DNA from: JAJZQD01 sp021847735 | Lineage (GTDB): Bacteria; Bacillota; Thermincolia; Thermincolales; UBA2595 | DNA length: 24,411 nt | Assembly (NCBI GenBank): GCA_027324025.1 | Contig: DAHVYW010000025.1 | Location: forward strand, 1-24,411 | Direction of reading: 5' to 3' | Shown: piece by piece, positions 12,994-21,488 of the stretch | Position numbering within the stretch: position 1 is the stretch's first letter | How the letters are laid out: each line of letters begins with the position of its first letter | Notes under the pieces: model-generated | What the model was told of the DNA's origin: nothing | The model's database searches: none | What the model saw: the letters and a program-made list of their open reading frames with translations, nothing else | Made by a program: the position numbers and the translations under genes

Positions 12994-15099
12994 TTAGAAC
13001 AGGTCTTTGAACAGATAATACTTAGAAATAATAGGTGCAAGGATAAGGGAGATAGTACCCATAACCTTGATCAACGGGTTCATAGCAGGACCGGCAGTAT
13101 CTTTAAGGGGGTCACATACGGTGTCACCAACAACTGCAGCCTTATGAACATCACTGCCTTTTCCGCCAAGTTTACCTGTCTCGATGTATTTTTTAGCGTT
13201 GTCAAAAGCGCCGCCGGCATTAGCCATGAACAGAGCCATTAAAACACCGGAAGCTGTCCCGCCGGCCAGAACTGCACCGAGAGCGAGGGGGCCAAGGATA
13301 AAGCCAACTACAATCGGGGTACCGATTGCAACCATACCTGGGGCAACCATCTGTTTGATAGCTGCACGGGTACTGATATCTACACAGCGGGCATAATCCG
13401 GCTTAGCTTTACCTTCCATCAGGCCGGGTATTTCGCGGAACTGACGGCGAACTTCATCAATCATTTCAAAGGCAGCCTTACCGACAGCTTCCATAGCAAA
13501 GGAAGCTACCAGGAACGGTACAGTGGCTCCGATGAAAATACCGATAATAACTATAGGCTCGAGAATGTTGATACCACCTTCAGTCAGACCGGCAGACTCA
13601 GCATAAGCGGTGAACAGAGCAAGGGCTGTCAGGGCTGCGGAACCGATAGCAAAACCTTTTGCTACAGCAGCAGTGGTGTTACCAACAGCATCCAGGCGGT
13701 CGGTGTTCCTACGAACTTCCGGGCCTAGCTCTGCCATTTCAGCAATACCACCGGCGTTATCAGCAACAGGACCAAAGGAGTCGATGGCTACAACCATACC
13801 TGCGGTTGAGAGCATTCCCATGGCGGCCATGGCAATACCGTATATTCCAAGGCCTTCCTGGGCATTCTGAGCGAAGAAGTAAGATACCCATATAGCAACT
13901 ACGATTACCAGAACAGGATATACAGTAGATTTCAGACCAACTGCCAGACCTTTGATAAGGACCGTTGCAGCTCCGGTTTGACCAGCCTCGGCAATTTCCT
14001 GGGCCGGGCGCTTATGATAAGAGGTGTAAAGCTCGGTTATGTAACCAATAGCGATGTTGGTAACAAGACCTGCGATGATACCAACGAAAATCCCTAATCC
14101 AATGTCGCCAAAGAGGGCCTGAGCGAGGAAAAAGCCGGCAACAGCAGTGATGATGTTGGTACCATATAGACCCATGTTAAGAGCTGTCTGCGGGTTGGCA
14201 TCTTCACTGCTCATGCGTACAAACGTTGTACTGATGATAGATGCAATAATACCGATTGCTCCGATTAACAGCGGGAAAAGAACTCCGGGTAAACCAAGTA
14301 CTTTGTTACCGATAACCATAGCAGCAATAGCGGTGGCTGCATATGATTCGAAGAGGTCGGCACCCATACCGGCGGTGTCACCTACGTTATCACCTACGTT
14401 GTCGGCAATAACGGCGGGGTTCCGCGGGTCATCTTCAGGGATACCTGCTTCAACCTTACCAACCAGGTCAGCCCCTACGTCTGCAGCTTTGGTATAAATA
14501 CCGCCGCCAATCCGTGCAAAGAGAGCAACGGCACTGGCGCCAAAGGCAAAACTGTTGATAACTGCAGGATGTCCAAACAGCAAATAAAGACCGGATACAC
14601 CGGCAAGACCGAGGCCGGCAACGGAAAGACCCATAACAGCGCCGCCGCGAAATGCTATGATTAAGGCATTTTGCAGACCGTGACGAGCGGCGTTAGTGGT
14701 ACGGGCATTGGATTTGGTGGTACTGACCATACCGCAGTAACCTGCGATAGCCGAAGCTAATGCACCAACCAGGAAGGAAATGGGTAAAGCTAATTTCGTT
14801 AAGGTACTGCTAAAATCAATGCTTGTGTCCTGAGCTTCCATTAACAGTTCGGGGTTTGTCAAGCCAACTCCAAGAAGTATAAGAAAAATAATGGCTACGA
14901 TAGGTGCCAGCGATTTGTACTGGCGGTTTAGGAAGGCCATGGCTCCTTCGAAAATGGCATCAGATAATTCCACCATTCTTGGGGTGCCGGGGTCCTGCTT
15001 TAGCACCCAACCGAGGAACAGGAATGCGCAAACCAGGGAAATAATACCCACAACAAATGATATCCACGCTAGGGACATAGTAGGATCACTTAAACTCAT
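12994..15099 (-). CDS. hppA: Membrane-bound ion-pumping pyrophosphatase (K+-dependent type)
   Basis: The 701-residue polytopic protein couples hydrolysis of pyrophosphate to export of H+ (or Na+) across the cytoplasmic membrane. Substrate-binding motifs are present: EDDPRNPAVIADNVGDNVGD (about 222-241) and the acidic end around GDTVCDPLKDTAGPAMNPLIK. At 473-482 it reads GNTTAAVAKG; Ala at both key positions is the pattern of the K+-dependent subfamily, while K+-independent enzymes carry Lys at the first of these. Whether it pumps H+ or Na+ cannot be decided by eye. Such pumps save energy from biosynthetic pyrophosphate in anaerobes. It stands alone with a strong promoter, a long leader with a stable hairpin, and a double terminator. 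The start has a modest GAGAG ribosome site. Confidence 0.97.
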   Translation of the reverse strand: MSLSDPTMSLAWISFVVGIISLVCAFLFLGWVLKQDPGTPRMVELSDAIFEGAMAFLNRQYKSLAPIVAIIFLILLGVGLTNPELLMEAQDTSIDFSSTLTKLALPISFLVGALASAIAGYCGMVSTTKSNARTTNAARHGLQNALIIAFRGGAVMGLSVAGLGLAGVSGLYLLFGHPAVINSFAFGASAVALFARIGGGIYTKAADVGADLVGKVEAGIPEDDPRNPAVIADNVGDNVGDTAGMGADLFESYAATAIAAMVIGNKVLGLPGVLFPLLIGAIGIIASIISTTFVRMSSEDANPQTALNMGLYGTNIITAVAGFFLAQALFGDIGLGIFVGIIAGLVTNIAIGYITELYTSYHKRPAQEIAEAGQTGAATVLIKGLAVGLKSTVYPVLVIVVAIWVSYFFAQNAQEGLGIYGIAMAAMGMLSTAGMVVAIDSFGPVADNAGGIAEMAELGPEVRRNTDRLDAVGNTTAAVAKGFAIGSAALTALALFTAYAESAGLTEGGINILEPIVIIGIFIGATVPFLVASFAMEAVGKAAFEMIDEVRRQFREIPGLMEGKAKPDYARCVDISTRAAIKQMVAPGMVAIGTPIVVGFILGPLALGAVLAGGTASGVLMALFMANAGGAFDNAKKYIETGKLGGKGSDVHKAAVVGDTVCDPLKDTAGPAMNPLIKVMGTISLILAPIISKYYLFKDLF

Positions 15100-15174
15100 T
15101 GGACACTCTCACTCTCCTCTTCCTTTTAATTTTTGGCAAAATTTTTTGGGGCTCTCTCTCTCTTTAACCCCCGT

Positions 15175-15251
15175 ATCATAAAGGTTCCTGGTTAGACACC
15201 GAGAACCTGGATATGTATTTCATCACCCCCCTAACCAGGATAACCTATGAT
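15175..15251 (-). promoter_or_regulatory. Structured 5' leader of hppA
   Basis: Two 21-nt arms, 15231-15251 and 15175-15195, pair over an uninterrupted TCCTGGTTAG/CTAACCAGGA core plus GGT/ACC and ATCATA/TATGAT segments. They enclose about 35 nt. Part of the distal arm (GAACCT) can instead pair with AGGTTC inside the loop, so two alternative folds exist. It lies just downstream of the promoter. No known riboswitch consensus was recognised, and no T-run follows. Confidence 0.55.
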
Positions 15252-15256
15252 GGTCA

Positions 15257-15285
15257 ATTATACCATGTAATGGACAAAATTACAA
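15257..15285 (-). promoter_or_regulatory. hppA promoter
   Basis: TTGTAA (15280-15285) and a perfect TATAAT (15257-15262) are 17 bp apart. Transcription would begin near 15250, at the start of the leader hairpin, giving a leader of about 150 nt. Confidence 0.75.
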
Positions 15286-15342
15286 TAATCACATGGGCAA
15301 TATAGAGAAGATTCAAAAACTTTCGACAGCGTTTTGACAGGA

Positions 15343-15381
15343 ACAAGCCACCCCCTAATACTTTATAGGGGGCAGACTTGT
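15343..15381 (-). terminator. Hairpin after eno (terminator without a good T-run)
   Basis: ACAAG plus CCCCCT pair with AGGGGG plus CTTGT just downstream of the eno stop codon. The minus strand after the stem is not T-rich, so termination efficiency is uncertain; it may protect the 3' end of the glycolytic mRNA. Confidence 0.45.
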
Positions 15382-15388
15382 CATATGA

Positions 15389-16675
15389 CTATTTTTTGAT
15401 GTTATAGAAGGCTTTTTTCCCTTTGTACTGGGCGAAATCACCCAGTTCCTCTTCGATTCTGAGAAGCTGGTTGTACTTGGCCACCCTGTCCGTCCTGGAA
15501 GGGGCGCCGGTCTTAATCTGTCCAGCATTGGTGGCCACCGCGATATCCGCAATGGTGGCATCTTCGGTCTCACCGGAACGGTGGGAAACGACAGCGGTAT
15601 AACCCGCCCGTTTAGCCATTTCGATAGCATCAAAGGTTTCGGTAAGGGTCCCAATCTGGTTAACCTTAACTAGGATTGAGTTGGCAATGTTGGTTTCTAT
15701 GCCTTTGGTCAACCGCTCGGTGTTGGTTACAAAAAGGTCGTCTCCAACCAGTTGAATTTTCTTGCCCAGGCGGGCCGTCAGCTTCTGCCAGCCGTCCCAG
15801 TCGTCCTCGGACAGGCCGTCTTCAATGGATATAATGGGGTACTTGTTGGCCAGTTCTTCGTAGAAATCTATCATTTCATCCGGAGTTTTGGTTTTGCCTT
15901 CGCCTTCCAATACGTATTTGCCGTCTTTATAAAGTTCCGTGGCCGCAACGTCCAAAGCCAGCATAACATCCTCGCCCGGTTTGTATCCGGCTTTGGAGAT
16001 GGCTTCGATTATTACTGCCAGGGCCTCTTCGTTGGACTTGAGGTTGGGGGCAAAACCGCCCTCATCCCCTACTGCCGTATTTAACCCTTTTACTTTGAGT
16101 ACTGTCTTGAGGTTGTGGAAGATTTCAGCACCCATTCTGAGGGCTTCGGCAAAATCCGGAGCGCCTACCGGCATCACCATGAACTCCTGAATGTCGACAT
16201 TATTATCGGCATGCTTGCCACCGTTAAGGATATTCATCATCGGAACGGGAAGTTCCTTGGAGTTAATTCCCCCCAGGTACTTGTACAACGGAATCTCCAG
16301 CGAATTCGCGGCGGCCTTTGCTGCAGCCATGGAAACCCCCAGGATGGCATTAGCCCCCAATCGCCCTTTGTTAGGGGTCCCGTCAAGGTCAATCATAACC
16401 TGATCAAGCCCAACTTGGTCCAGGGCATCCAGACCAATTACTTCGGGTGCGATTATAGTGTTTACATTTTCCACCGCCTGGAGCACACCTTTCCCCATGT
16501 AGCGCTCCTTGTTATCATCACGGAGTTCTACGGCCTCGTAGGCTCCGGTAGAGGCACCGGAAGGAACGGCAGCCCTTCCTATTGTCCCGTCTTCCAGGAC
16601 CACCTCGACCTCCACTGTTGGGTTGCCCCGGGAGTCAAGGATTTCCCTGGCGTAAACATCTTCAATAAATGTCAT
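15389..16675 (-). CDS. eno: Enolase
   Basis: The 428-residue enzyme is full length. It converts 2-phosphoglycerate to phosphoenolpyruvate in the cytoplasm. Active-site elements are all visible: the ASTGAYEAVELRD loop (41-53), Glu205 in GDEGGFAP, Mg ligands Asp242 (LALDVAATE), Glu285 (ISIEDGLSEDDW) and Asp312 (VGDDLFVT), the catalytic base Lys337 (LVKVNQIGT), and SHRSGETED (364-372). It is the last gene of the glycolytic cluster; the ribosome site GAGAGG is 9 nt before the ATG. A heptamer repeat array fills the interval to gpmI, so part of the eno leader is repeat DNA. Confidence 0.98.
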   Translation of the reverse strand: MTFIEDVYAREILDSRGNPTVEVEVVLEDGTIGRAAVPSGASTGAYEAVELRDDNKERYMGKGVLQAVENVNTIIAPEVIGLDALDQVGLDQVMIDLDGTPNKGRLGANAILGVSMAAAKAAANSLEIPLYKYLGGINSKELPVPMMNILNGGKHADNNVDIQEFMVMPVGAPDFAEALRMGAEIFHNLKTVLKVKGLNTAVGDEGGFAPNLKSNEEALAVIIEAISKAGYKPGEDVMLALDVAATELYKDGKYVLEGEGKTKTPDEMIDFYEELANKYPIISIEDGLSEDDWDGWQKLTARLGKKIQLVGDDLFVTNTERLTKGIETNIANSILVKVNQIGTLTETFDAIEMAKRAGYTAVVSHRSGETEDATIADIAVATNAGQIKTGAPSRTDRVAKYNQLLRIEEELGDFAQYKGKKAFYNIKK

Positions 16676-16694
16676 CTTGATAAACCTCTCTTTC

Positions 16695-16811
16695 GTTAGT
16701 CGGCAGTCGGCAGTCGGCAGTCGGCAGTCAGCAGTAGCACGTTATCAGTATCTACTGCCTACTTCGCCTACTGCCTACTTCGTCTACTGCCTACTTCGTC
16801 TACTTCTACTA
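16695..16811. repeat. Heptamer and 16-bp repeat arrays between gpmI and eno
   Basis: Five tandem units of the type CGGCAGT (16701-16735) are followed, in the opposite sense, by three 16-bp units CTACTGCCTACTTCG plus one base (about 16752-16799) and a partial fourth. The two arrays are inverted and can pair. The unit belongs to the same family as the repeats flanking the four-helix-bundle gene, but no protein is encoded here. The array lies directly against the gpmI stop codon and ends some 10 bp from the eno ribosome site. Confidence 0.85.
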
Positions 16812-18362
16812 TTATTTCTCTTTAATTAAGGATTTTCCTGTCATTTCTGCCGGAATTTCTAAATCCAGTAATTTTAGCATTGTTGGGGCTATATCTTCCA
16901 GTCTACCCGGATGTAACACAGCGTCCTTGGACATCTCATCAACATAAATAAAAGGCACCGGGTTTGTGGTATGGGCCGTGTGAGGCTGGCCTGTTTTGTG
17001 GTCAATCATTTGTTCAGCGTTACCGTGGTCAGCGGTAATGAGGACAGTGCCCTGTCTGCCCTTCACCGCCTCCACTATCCTGGTCATGCAGTCATCTATA
17101 GTCTCCACTGCCTTAACGGCGGCTTCCATCACTCCGGTATGGCCCACCATATCCGGATTGGCAAAGTTAAGAATAATAACGTCGAATTTTTCGGCGGCTA
17201 TCTCCTTCAGCACCGCTTCCGTGACCCCGTAAGCGCTCATGTCCGGCTTTTGGTCATAGGTGGCAACCTTTGGGGAAGGAATAAGAATTCTTTCTTCCCC
17301 CTCGTTCGGCGGCTCAACCCCCCCATTGAAGAAAAAGGTGACATGGGCGTATTTTTCCGTTTCCGCAATTCTCAGTTGTATTAACCCCCGCTTGCTGAGG
17401 TACTCTCCCAGGGTATTCACGAGAACCTGGGGTTTAAAGGCAGCCGGAGCATTTATTGTCTTGTCATATTGAGTCATGCAAACATAGTAAACTTTAGGAA
17501 AACCCTGTTTCCGCTCGAACCCGGAGAAGTCTTCATCTACAAAGGCCCTGGTGATTTCCCTGGCCCTGTCAGGGCGGAAATTATAAAAAATAACAGAGTC
17601 TCCGCCTTTTACGGCAGCTAGCGGTTCGCCGGACTCTTTAATTATTACCGTAGGCTCAACAAACTCGTCGGTTTTCCCGGCTTCATAAGACCTGGCCACG
17701 GCGCCTGAGGCCAGGGCTGCCTTTAACCCTTCACCAAAGGCCATGGCATTATATGCCCTTTCTACCCTGTCCCATCTCTTGTCCCGGTCCATAGCATAAT
17801 ACCTGCCCATTACGGTCGCCACAGCACCTATCCCCAGTTCCTCAAACTTGTTCTCCAGGGCGTCTATGTATTCCCTGGCATTGGCAGGGGGTACATCCCT
17901 CCCGTCCAGCAAGGCGTGAACGAAGACTTTTTTTAGGCCCTGCCTTTTAGCCAAATCGAGCAAAGCATAAAGGTGGGTAATGTGGCTGTGCACTCCCCCG
18001 TCGGACAACAGTCCTATCAGGTGAAGGGAGGTATCCTTGTCCCGGGCGTTATTAATGGCTTCCAGCAGGGTTTCGTTTTCAAAAAAGTCCCCCTCCCGGA
18101 TTGACTTGGAAATGCGGGTAAGTTCCTGATACACTAACCGGCCGGCCCCGATATTCAGGTGCCCGACCTCGGAGTTGCCCATTTGCCCTTCCGGCAGTCC
18201 CACATCCTCCCCGCTGGCACCCAGCAGGGTGTGGGGATATGTATCAAGCAAGCTGTCATAATAGGGAGTGTTAGCCTGGGCGACTGCATTCCCCTCTGTT
18301 TCCTGACTTATACCCCACCCATCCAGGATCATTAGCATTAATGGTTTACGGTCCGCCGCCAC
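16812..18362 (-). CDS. gpmI: 2,3-bisphosphoglycerate-independent phosphoglycerate mutase
   Basis: The product is about 516 residues from a GTG start at 18362, which has GGAGGT 6 nt upstream; the open frame extends 15 codons further but without support. It interconverts 3- and 2-phosphoglycerate through a phosphoserine. Motifs: MILDGWG with a metal-binding Asp (about residue 14), GQMGNSEVGHLNIGAGR with the nucleophilic Ser (about 64), LLDGRDVPP, YNFRPDRAREIT, LNFANPDMVGHTG, and the metal cluster ITADHGNAE. The length is normal. It sits between tpiA (about 52 bp away) and eno in the glycolytic operon. Confidence 0.97.
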   Translation of the reverse strand: MAADRKPLMLMILDGWGISQETEGNAVAQANTPYYDSLLDTYPHTLLGASGEDVGLPEGQMGNSEVGHLNIGAGRLVYQELTRISKSIREGDFFENETLLEAINNARDKDTSLHLIGLLSDGGVHSHITHLYALLDLAKRQGLKKVFVHALLDGRDVPPANAREYIDALENKFEELGIGAVATVMGRYYAMDRDKRWDRVERAYNAMAFGEGLKAALASGAVARSYEAGKTDEFVEPTVIIKESGEPLAAVKGGDSVIFYNFRPDRAREITRAFVDEDFSGFERKQGFPKVYYVCMTQYDKTINAPAAFKPQVLVNTLGEYLSKRGLIQLRIAETEKYAHVTFFFNGGVEPPNEGEERILIPSPKVATYDQKPDMSAYGVTEAVLKEIAAEKFDVIILNFANPDMVGHTGVMEAAVKAVETIDDCMTRIVEAVKGRQGTVLITADHGNAEQMIDHKTGQPHTAHTTNPVPFIYVDEMSKDAVLHPGRLEDIAPTMLKLLDLEIPAEMTGKSLIKEK

Positions 18363-18414
18363 AATCCTACCTCCAGAATCAGACTCAATTCCTCTTAAAT
18401 ACCCCAATTTTGTC

Positions 18415-19164
18415 CTAAAACTTAACTATCGCGGCGAAATTCCCGGCATTGAGGCTGGCACCGCCAACCAAAGCACCGTCGATATCCTTTTGCTGCATAA
18501 GCCCGGCTATGTTGTCCGGTTTGACACTACCGCCGTATTGAATACGGACGTTGTCTGCCGGTCCGGCGCCATACATGTCGGCTATAACATTTCGAATGAA
18601 ACCTATAACCTGCTGGGCATCTTCATCAGACGCCGTCTTCCCTGTCCCGATGGCCCAGACCGGTTCGTAAGCTACAACCAGACTAGCCACCCGGTCCTGA
18701 TCCAGACCTGCTAAAGCACCCTCAACCTGGGTCCTTACAACCTGTTCGGTGATACCCTGTTCTCTCTGCTCCAGGATTTCACCCACGCATACAATCGGCA
18801 GCAGGCCGTATTCAAATGCCGCTTTAACTTTTTTGTTGACATTTTTGTCCGATTCCCCAAAGTATTGACGGCGTTCGGAATGCCCAAGAATAACGTATTT
18901 ACAGCCCATTTCCTTTAACATCACAGGTGAGACTTCTCCCGTAAAAGCGCCCTGGGCTTCCCAATGCATGTTTTGGGCTCCCACGGTAATGTTTGTCCCC
19001 TCTGCCGCTTCAATGACGGCATCGAGGGCCGTAAAGGGGGGACATACGATTGCTTCAACACCGGTACAGCCGTCTAACAAAGTACTAAGCTCACTAACCA
19101 GGGCTATGGCCTCTTCCACTGTTTTATACATCTTCCAGTTTCCAGCAATTATCGGTTTGCGCAT
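18415..19164 (-). CDS. tpiA: Triosephosphate isomerase
   Basis: The 249-residue TIM barrel interconverts dihydroxyacetone phosphate and glyceraldehyde 3-phosphate. Asn9 and Lys11 are seen in AGNWKMYK, the electrophile His95 in ILGHSERRQ, the base Glu167 in VAYEPVWAIGTGK (with the flexible loop), and IQYGGSVKPDN as phosphate site. The ATG at 19164 has GGAGG a few bases upstream; the longer open frame overlaps the end of pgk and is rejected. The 16-bp gap from pgk indicates translational proximity within one operon. Confidence 0.97.
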   Translation of the reverse strand: MRKPIIAGNWKMYKTVEEAIALVSELSTLLDGCTGVEAIVCPPFTALDAVIEAAEGTNITVGAQNMHWEAQGAFTGEVSPVMLKEMGCKYVILGHSERRQYFGESDKNVNKKVKAAFEYGLLPIVCVGEILEQREQGITEQVVRTQVEGALAGLDQDRVASLVVAYEPVWAIGTGKTASDEDAQQVIGFIRNVIADMYGAGPADNVRIQYGGSVKPDNIAGLMQQKDIDGALVGGASLNAGNFAAIVKF

Positions 19165-19180
19165 TTTTCCTCCTCCTCGG

Positions 19181-20362
19181 CTACTTTTCCAGAGCCTTGA
19201 TGCCTGGGAGTTCCTTCCCTTCCAAAAATTCCAGGGAAGCGCCCCCGCCCGTTGAGATGTGGCTGATTTTTTCGGATACACCCATCTTTTTGACAGCGGC
19301 CACGGAATCACCCCCGCCAACTATGGAGGTGGCTCCTGATTCGGCCACAGCCTTAGCCACAGCCTCGGTGCCCCTGGCGAAAGGTTCCATTTCAAATACA
19401 CCCATTGGCCCGTTCCATACAATAGTGTCTGAGGCTTTTACCGCTTCGGTAAAAATACCCGCACTGTCAGGCCCTATATCGACGGCAGCCCAACCGGCAG
19501 GGACCTGGTCTTTGGCTACGACTTTGTGGGCGGCGTCAGGGGAAACTGTCTCAGCGACCACCAGATCTAACGGCAGCAACACCTTAACACCTTTGGCTGC
19601 GGCTTTTTTCAAGGTTTCCCGCGCCACCTCAACTTTGTCCTCCTCCACGAGGGAGTTGCCCATTTCAAAACCCTGGGCCTTCAAAAAGGTATTGGCCATT
19701 CCTCCTCCGATAATGAGGGTATCCACTTTATCCAGAAGGTTTTCAATAACTCCTATTTTATCTGAGACTTTGGCCCCGCCAATAATGGCGGCAAAAGGTT
19801 TAACGGGATTTGTCAGGGCTTTGCTCAGGTATTCCACTTCCTTTTCCATCAGGAAACCTGCTGCCGAAGGAAGCAGACCTGTTATCCCGGCAGTGGAGGC
19901 GTGGGCCCTGTGAGCCGTGCCAAAAGCGTCGTTAACGTAGATATCTGCAAAAGAGGCGAGTTCTCTAACAAAACCCGGTTCATTTTTTTCCTCTTCGGGA
20001 TGGAACCGGAGGTTTTCCAGGAGAACTACATCGCCGGCTTTCATAGCGGCAACCACCTTTTTTGCCTCTTCGCCCACACAGTCTTTGGCAAACAAAACCT
20101 GCCGCCCCAGTATTTCACTGAGTTTGACCGCCACAGGCGCTAACGAATATTTGTCATTGACCTGGCCCTTGGGGCGGCCCAAATGGGAGGCTAGAATGAC
20201 TTTTGCCCCCCGGTCAATCAGGAACTGAATGGTGGGTAAGGCTGCCCTTATCCTGGTATCATCTGTTATCACCTTGTTTTCATTGAGAGGTACGTTAAAA
20301 TCCACTCTGACAAATACCCGTTTTCCTTTTACGTCCAAATCCTTGACAGTATTAATTTTCAT
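19181..20362 (-). CDS. pgk: Phosphoglycerate kinase
   Basis: The protein has 393 residues, typical for bacteria. It transfers the phosphate of 1,3-bisphosphoglycerate to ADP. The N-terminal substrate side shows RVDFNVPLNENKVITDDTRI and ASHLGRPKG, then LLENLRFHPEE, AFGTAHRAHAS, and GGAKVSDKIGV; the nucleotide side shows VWNGPMGVFEMEPFARGT and GGGDSVAAVKKMG, followed by STGGGASLEFLEG. A G-rich ribosome site precedes the ATG. It is only 25 bp downstream of gap. Confidence 0.98.
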   Translation of the reverse strand: MKINTVKDLDVKGKRVFVRVDFNVPLNENKVITDDTRIRAALPTIQFLIDRGAKVILASHLGRPKGQVNDKYSLAPVAVKLSEILGRQVLFAKDCVGEEAKKVVAAMKAGDVVLLENLRFHPEEEKNEPGFVRELASFADIYVNDAFGTAHRAHASTAGITGLLPSAAGFLMEKEVEYLSKALTNPVKPFAAIIGGAKVSDKIGVIENLLDKVDTLIIGGGMANTFLKAQGFEMGNSLVEEDKVEVARETLKKAAAKGVKVLLPLDLVVAETVSPDAAHKVVAKDQVPAGWAAVDIGPDSAGIFTEAVKASDTIVWNGPMGVFEMEPFARGTEAVAKAVAESGATSIVGGGDSVAAVKKMGVSEKISHISTGGGASLEFLEGKELPGIKALEK

Positions 20363-20387
20363 CGATTATACCCCCCGCCATTTCTAT

Positions 20388-21395
20388 TTACATGCCCTTA
20401 CCGGCAACATACCCGATAAGGTCAACCACCCGGCTGGAGTAACCCCACTCATTGTCATACCACGAAACAACCTTGGCCATAGTCCCTTCTATGACCATGG
20501 TGGAAAGGGCGTCTACAATCGAAGAATGGCTGTTACCGTTGAAATCCTTGGAAACCAGCGGTTCTTCGCAGTACTGGAGAATACCTTTAAGCTCGTTTTC
20601 CGATGCGGCCTTTAGGGCAGCATTGATTTCCTCGGCTGTGGTGGATTTCTGGAGATCAACAACCAGGTCAACCACTGAGACGTTAGGGGTAGGAACACGC
20701 ATGGCAAAACCGTTAAGCTTGCCTTTGAGTTCGGGAAGAACCAGTGCTACCGCCTTAGCCGCCCCGGTAGTCGTGGGGATAATTGACATGCCGGCAGCCC
20801 GGGCCCTGCGTAAATCTGAGTGGGGCAGGTCAAGAATATTCTGGTCATTGGTATAGGAATGAACTGTTGTCATCAATCCCCTGACAATGCCGAATTTGTC
20901 ATTGACAACCTTGGCAAACGGCGCCAGGCAGTTGGTAGTGCACGATGCGTTGGAGATTACATGGTGTTTGGCGGGGTCGTATTTATCCTCGTTAACACCT
21001 AGAACAATAGTGATATCCTCATCTTTGCCGGGGGCGGAAATAATGACTTTCTTGGCCCCGGCTTCAAGGTGCTTGGCGGCATCAGCACGCTTGGTAAACC
21101 GGCCGGTAGACTCAACGGCCACCTGGACACCCAGTTCTTTCCAGGGCAGGGCGGCAGGGTCTTTTTCTGCAATCACCTTAATTTCCTTGCCGTTGACAAT
21201 GATTGCACTGTCGGCAGCCTTCACGTCGGCGTCAAATATTCCGTGCACTGAGTCATATTTCAAGAGGTGGGCCAGGGTTTTGGCGTCAGTCAAATCATTA
21301 ACCGCCACAACATCTACCTGCGGGTTGTTTAATGCCGCTCTAAAGACCAGCCTCCCTATCCGCCCAAATCCGTTAATTCCTACTTTCGCACTCAT
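20388..21395 (-). CDS. gap: Glyceraldehyde-3-phosphate dehydrogenase, NAD-type
   Basis: The 335-residue enzyme oxidises glyceraldehyde 3-phosphate with NAD and phosphate. The Rossmann start INGFGRIGRLV (about 7-17), Asp34 in AVNDLTD (favouring NAD over NADP), the catalytic SNASCTTNCLAP with Cys152, His179 in TTVHSYTNDQ, and WYDNEWGYSSRV near the end are all present. AGGAGG lies 9 nt before the ATG. It follows cggR by 93 bp, the classical arrangement in which CggR controls the triose part of glycolysis. The position and NAD signature indicate the glycolytic gapA rather than the gluconeogenic gapB form. Confidence 0.98.
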   Translation of the reverse strand: MSAKVGINGFGRIGRLVFRAALNNPQVDVVAVNDLTDAKTLAHLLKYDSVHGIFDADVKAADSAIIVNGKEIKVIAEKDPAALPWKELGVQVAVESTGRFTKRADAAKHLEAGAKKVIISAPGKDEDITIVLGVNEDKYDPAKHHVISNASCTTNCLAPFAKVVNDKFGIVRGLMTTVHSYTNDQNILDLPHSDLRRARAAGMSIIPTTTGAAKAVALVLPELKGKLNGFAMRVPTPNVSVVDLVVDLQKSTTAEEINAALKAASENELKGILQYCEEPLVSKDFNGNSHSSIVDALSTMVIEGTMAKVVSWYDNEWGYSSRVVDLIGYVAGKGM

Positions 21396-21488
21396 TAAAA
21401 AAATCCTCCTTTAAAATTATGTATTTGAAAAGCTACTCTCTTTTAAACTGAAAACCAAAAGCACCTCCTTACCGATATTAAAACCTAC

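Noticed and set aside
12810..13040. Open frame of 76 codons after hppA
   Set aside because: It runs through the hppA end and both terminator hairpins and has no ribosome site.
15175..15251. Fluoride (crcB) or c-di-AMP riboswitch ahead of hppA
   Set aside because: The conserved cores of these classes could not be found in the leader, only a long hairpin. Left as an unnamed structure.
16695..16811. CRISPR array or coding repeat
   Set aside because: The 7- and 16-bp units are directly adjacent with no unique spacers, and frames are not kept open.
19197..19913. 238-codon plus-strand frame
   Set aside because: Antisense shadow of pgk, with composition driven by the real gene's codon positions.
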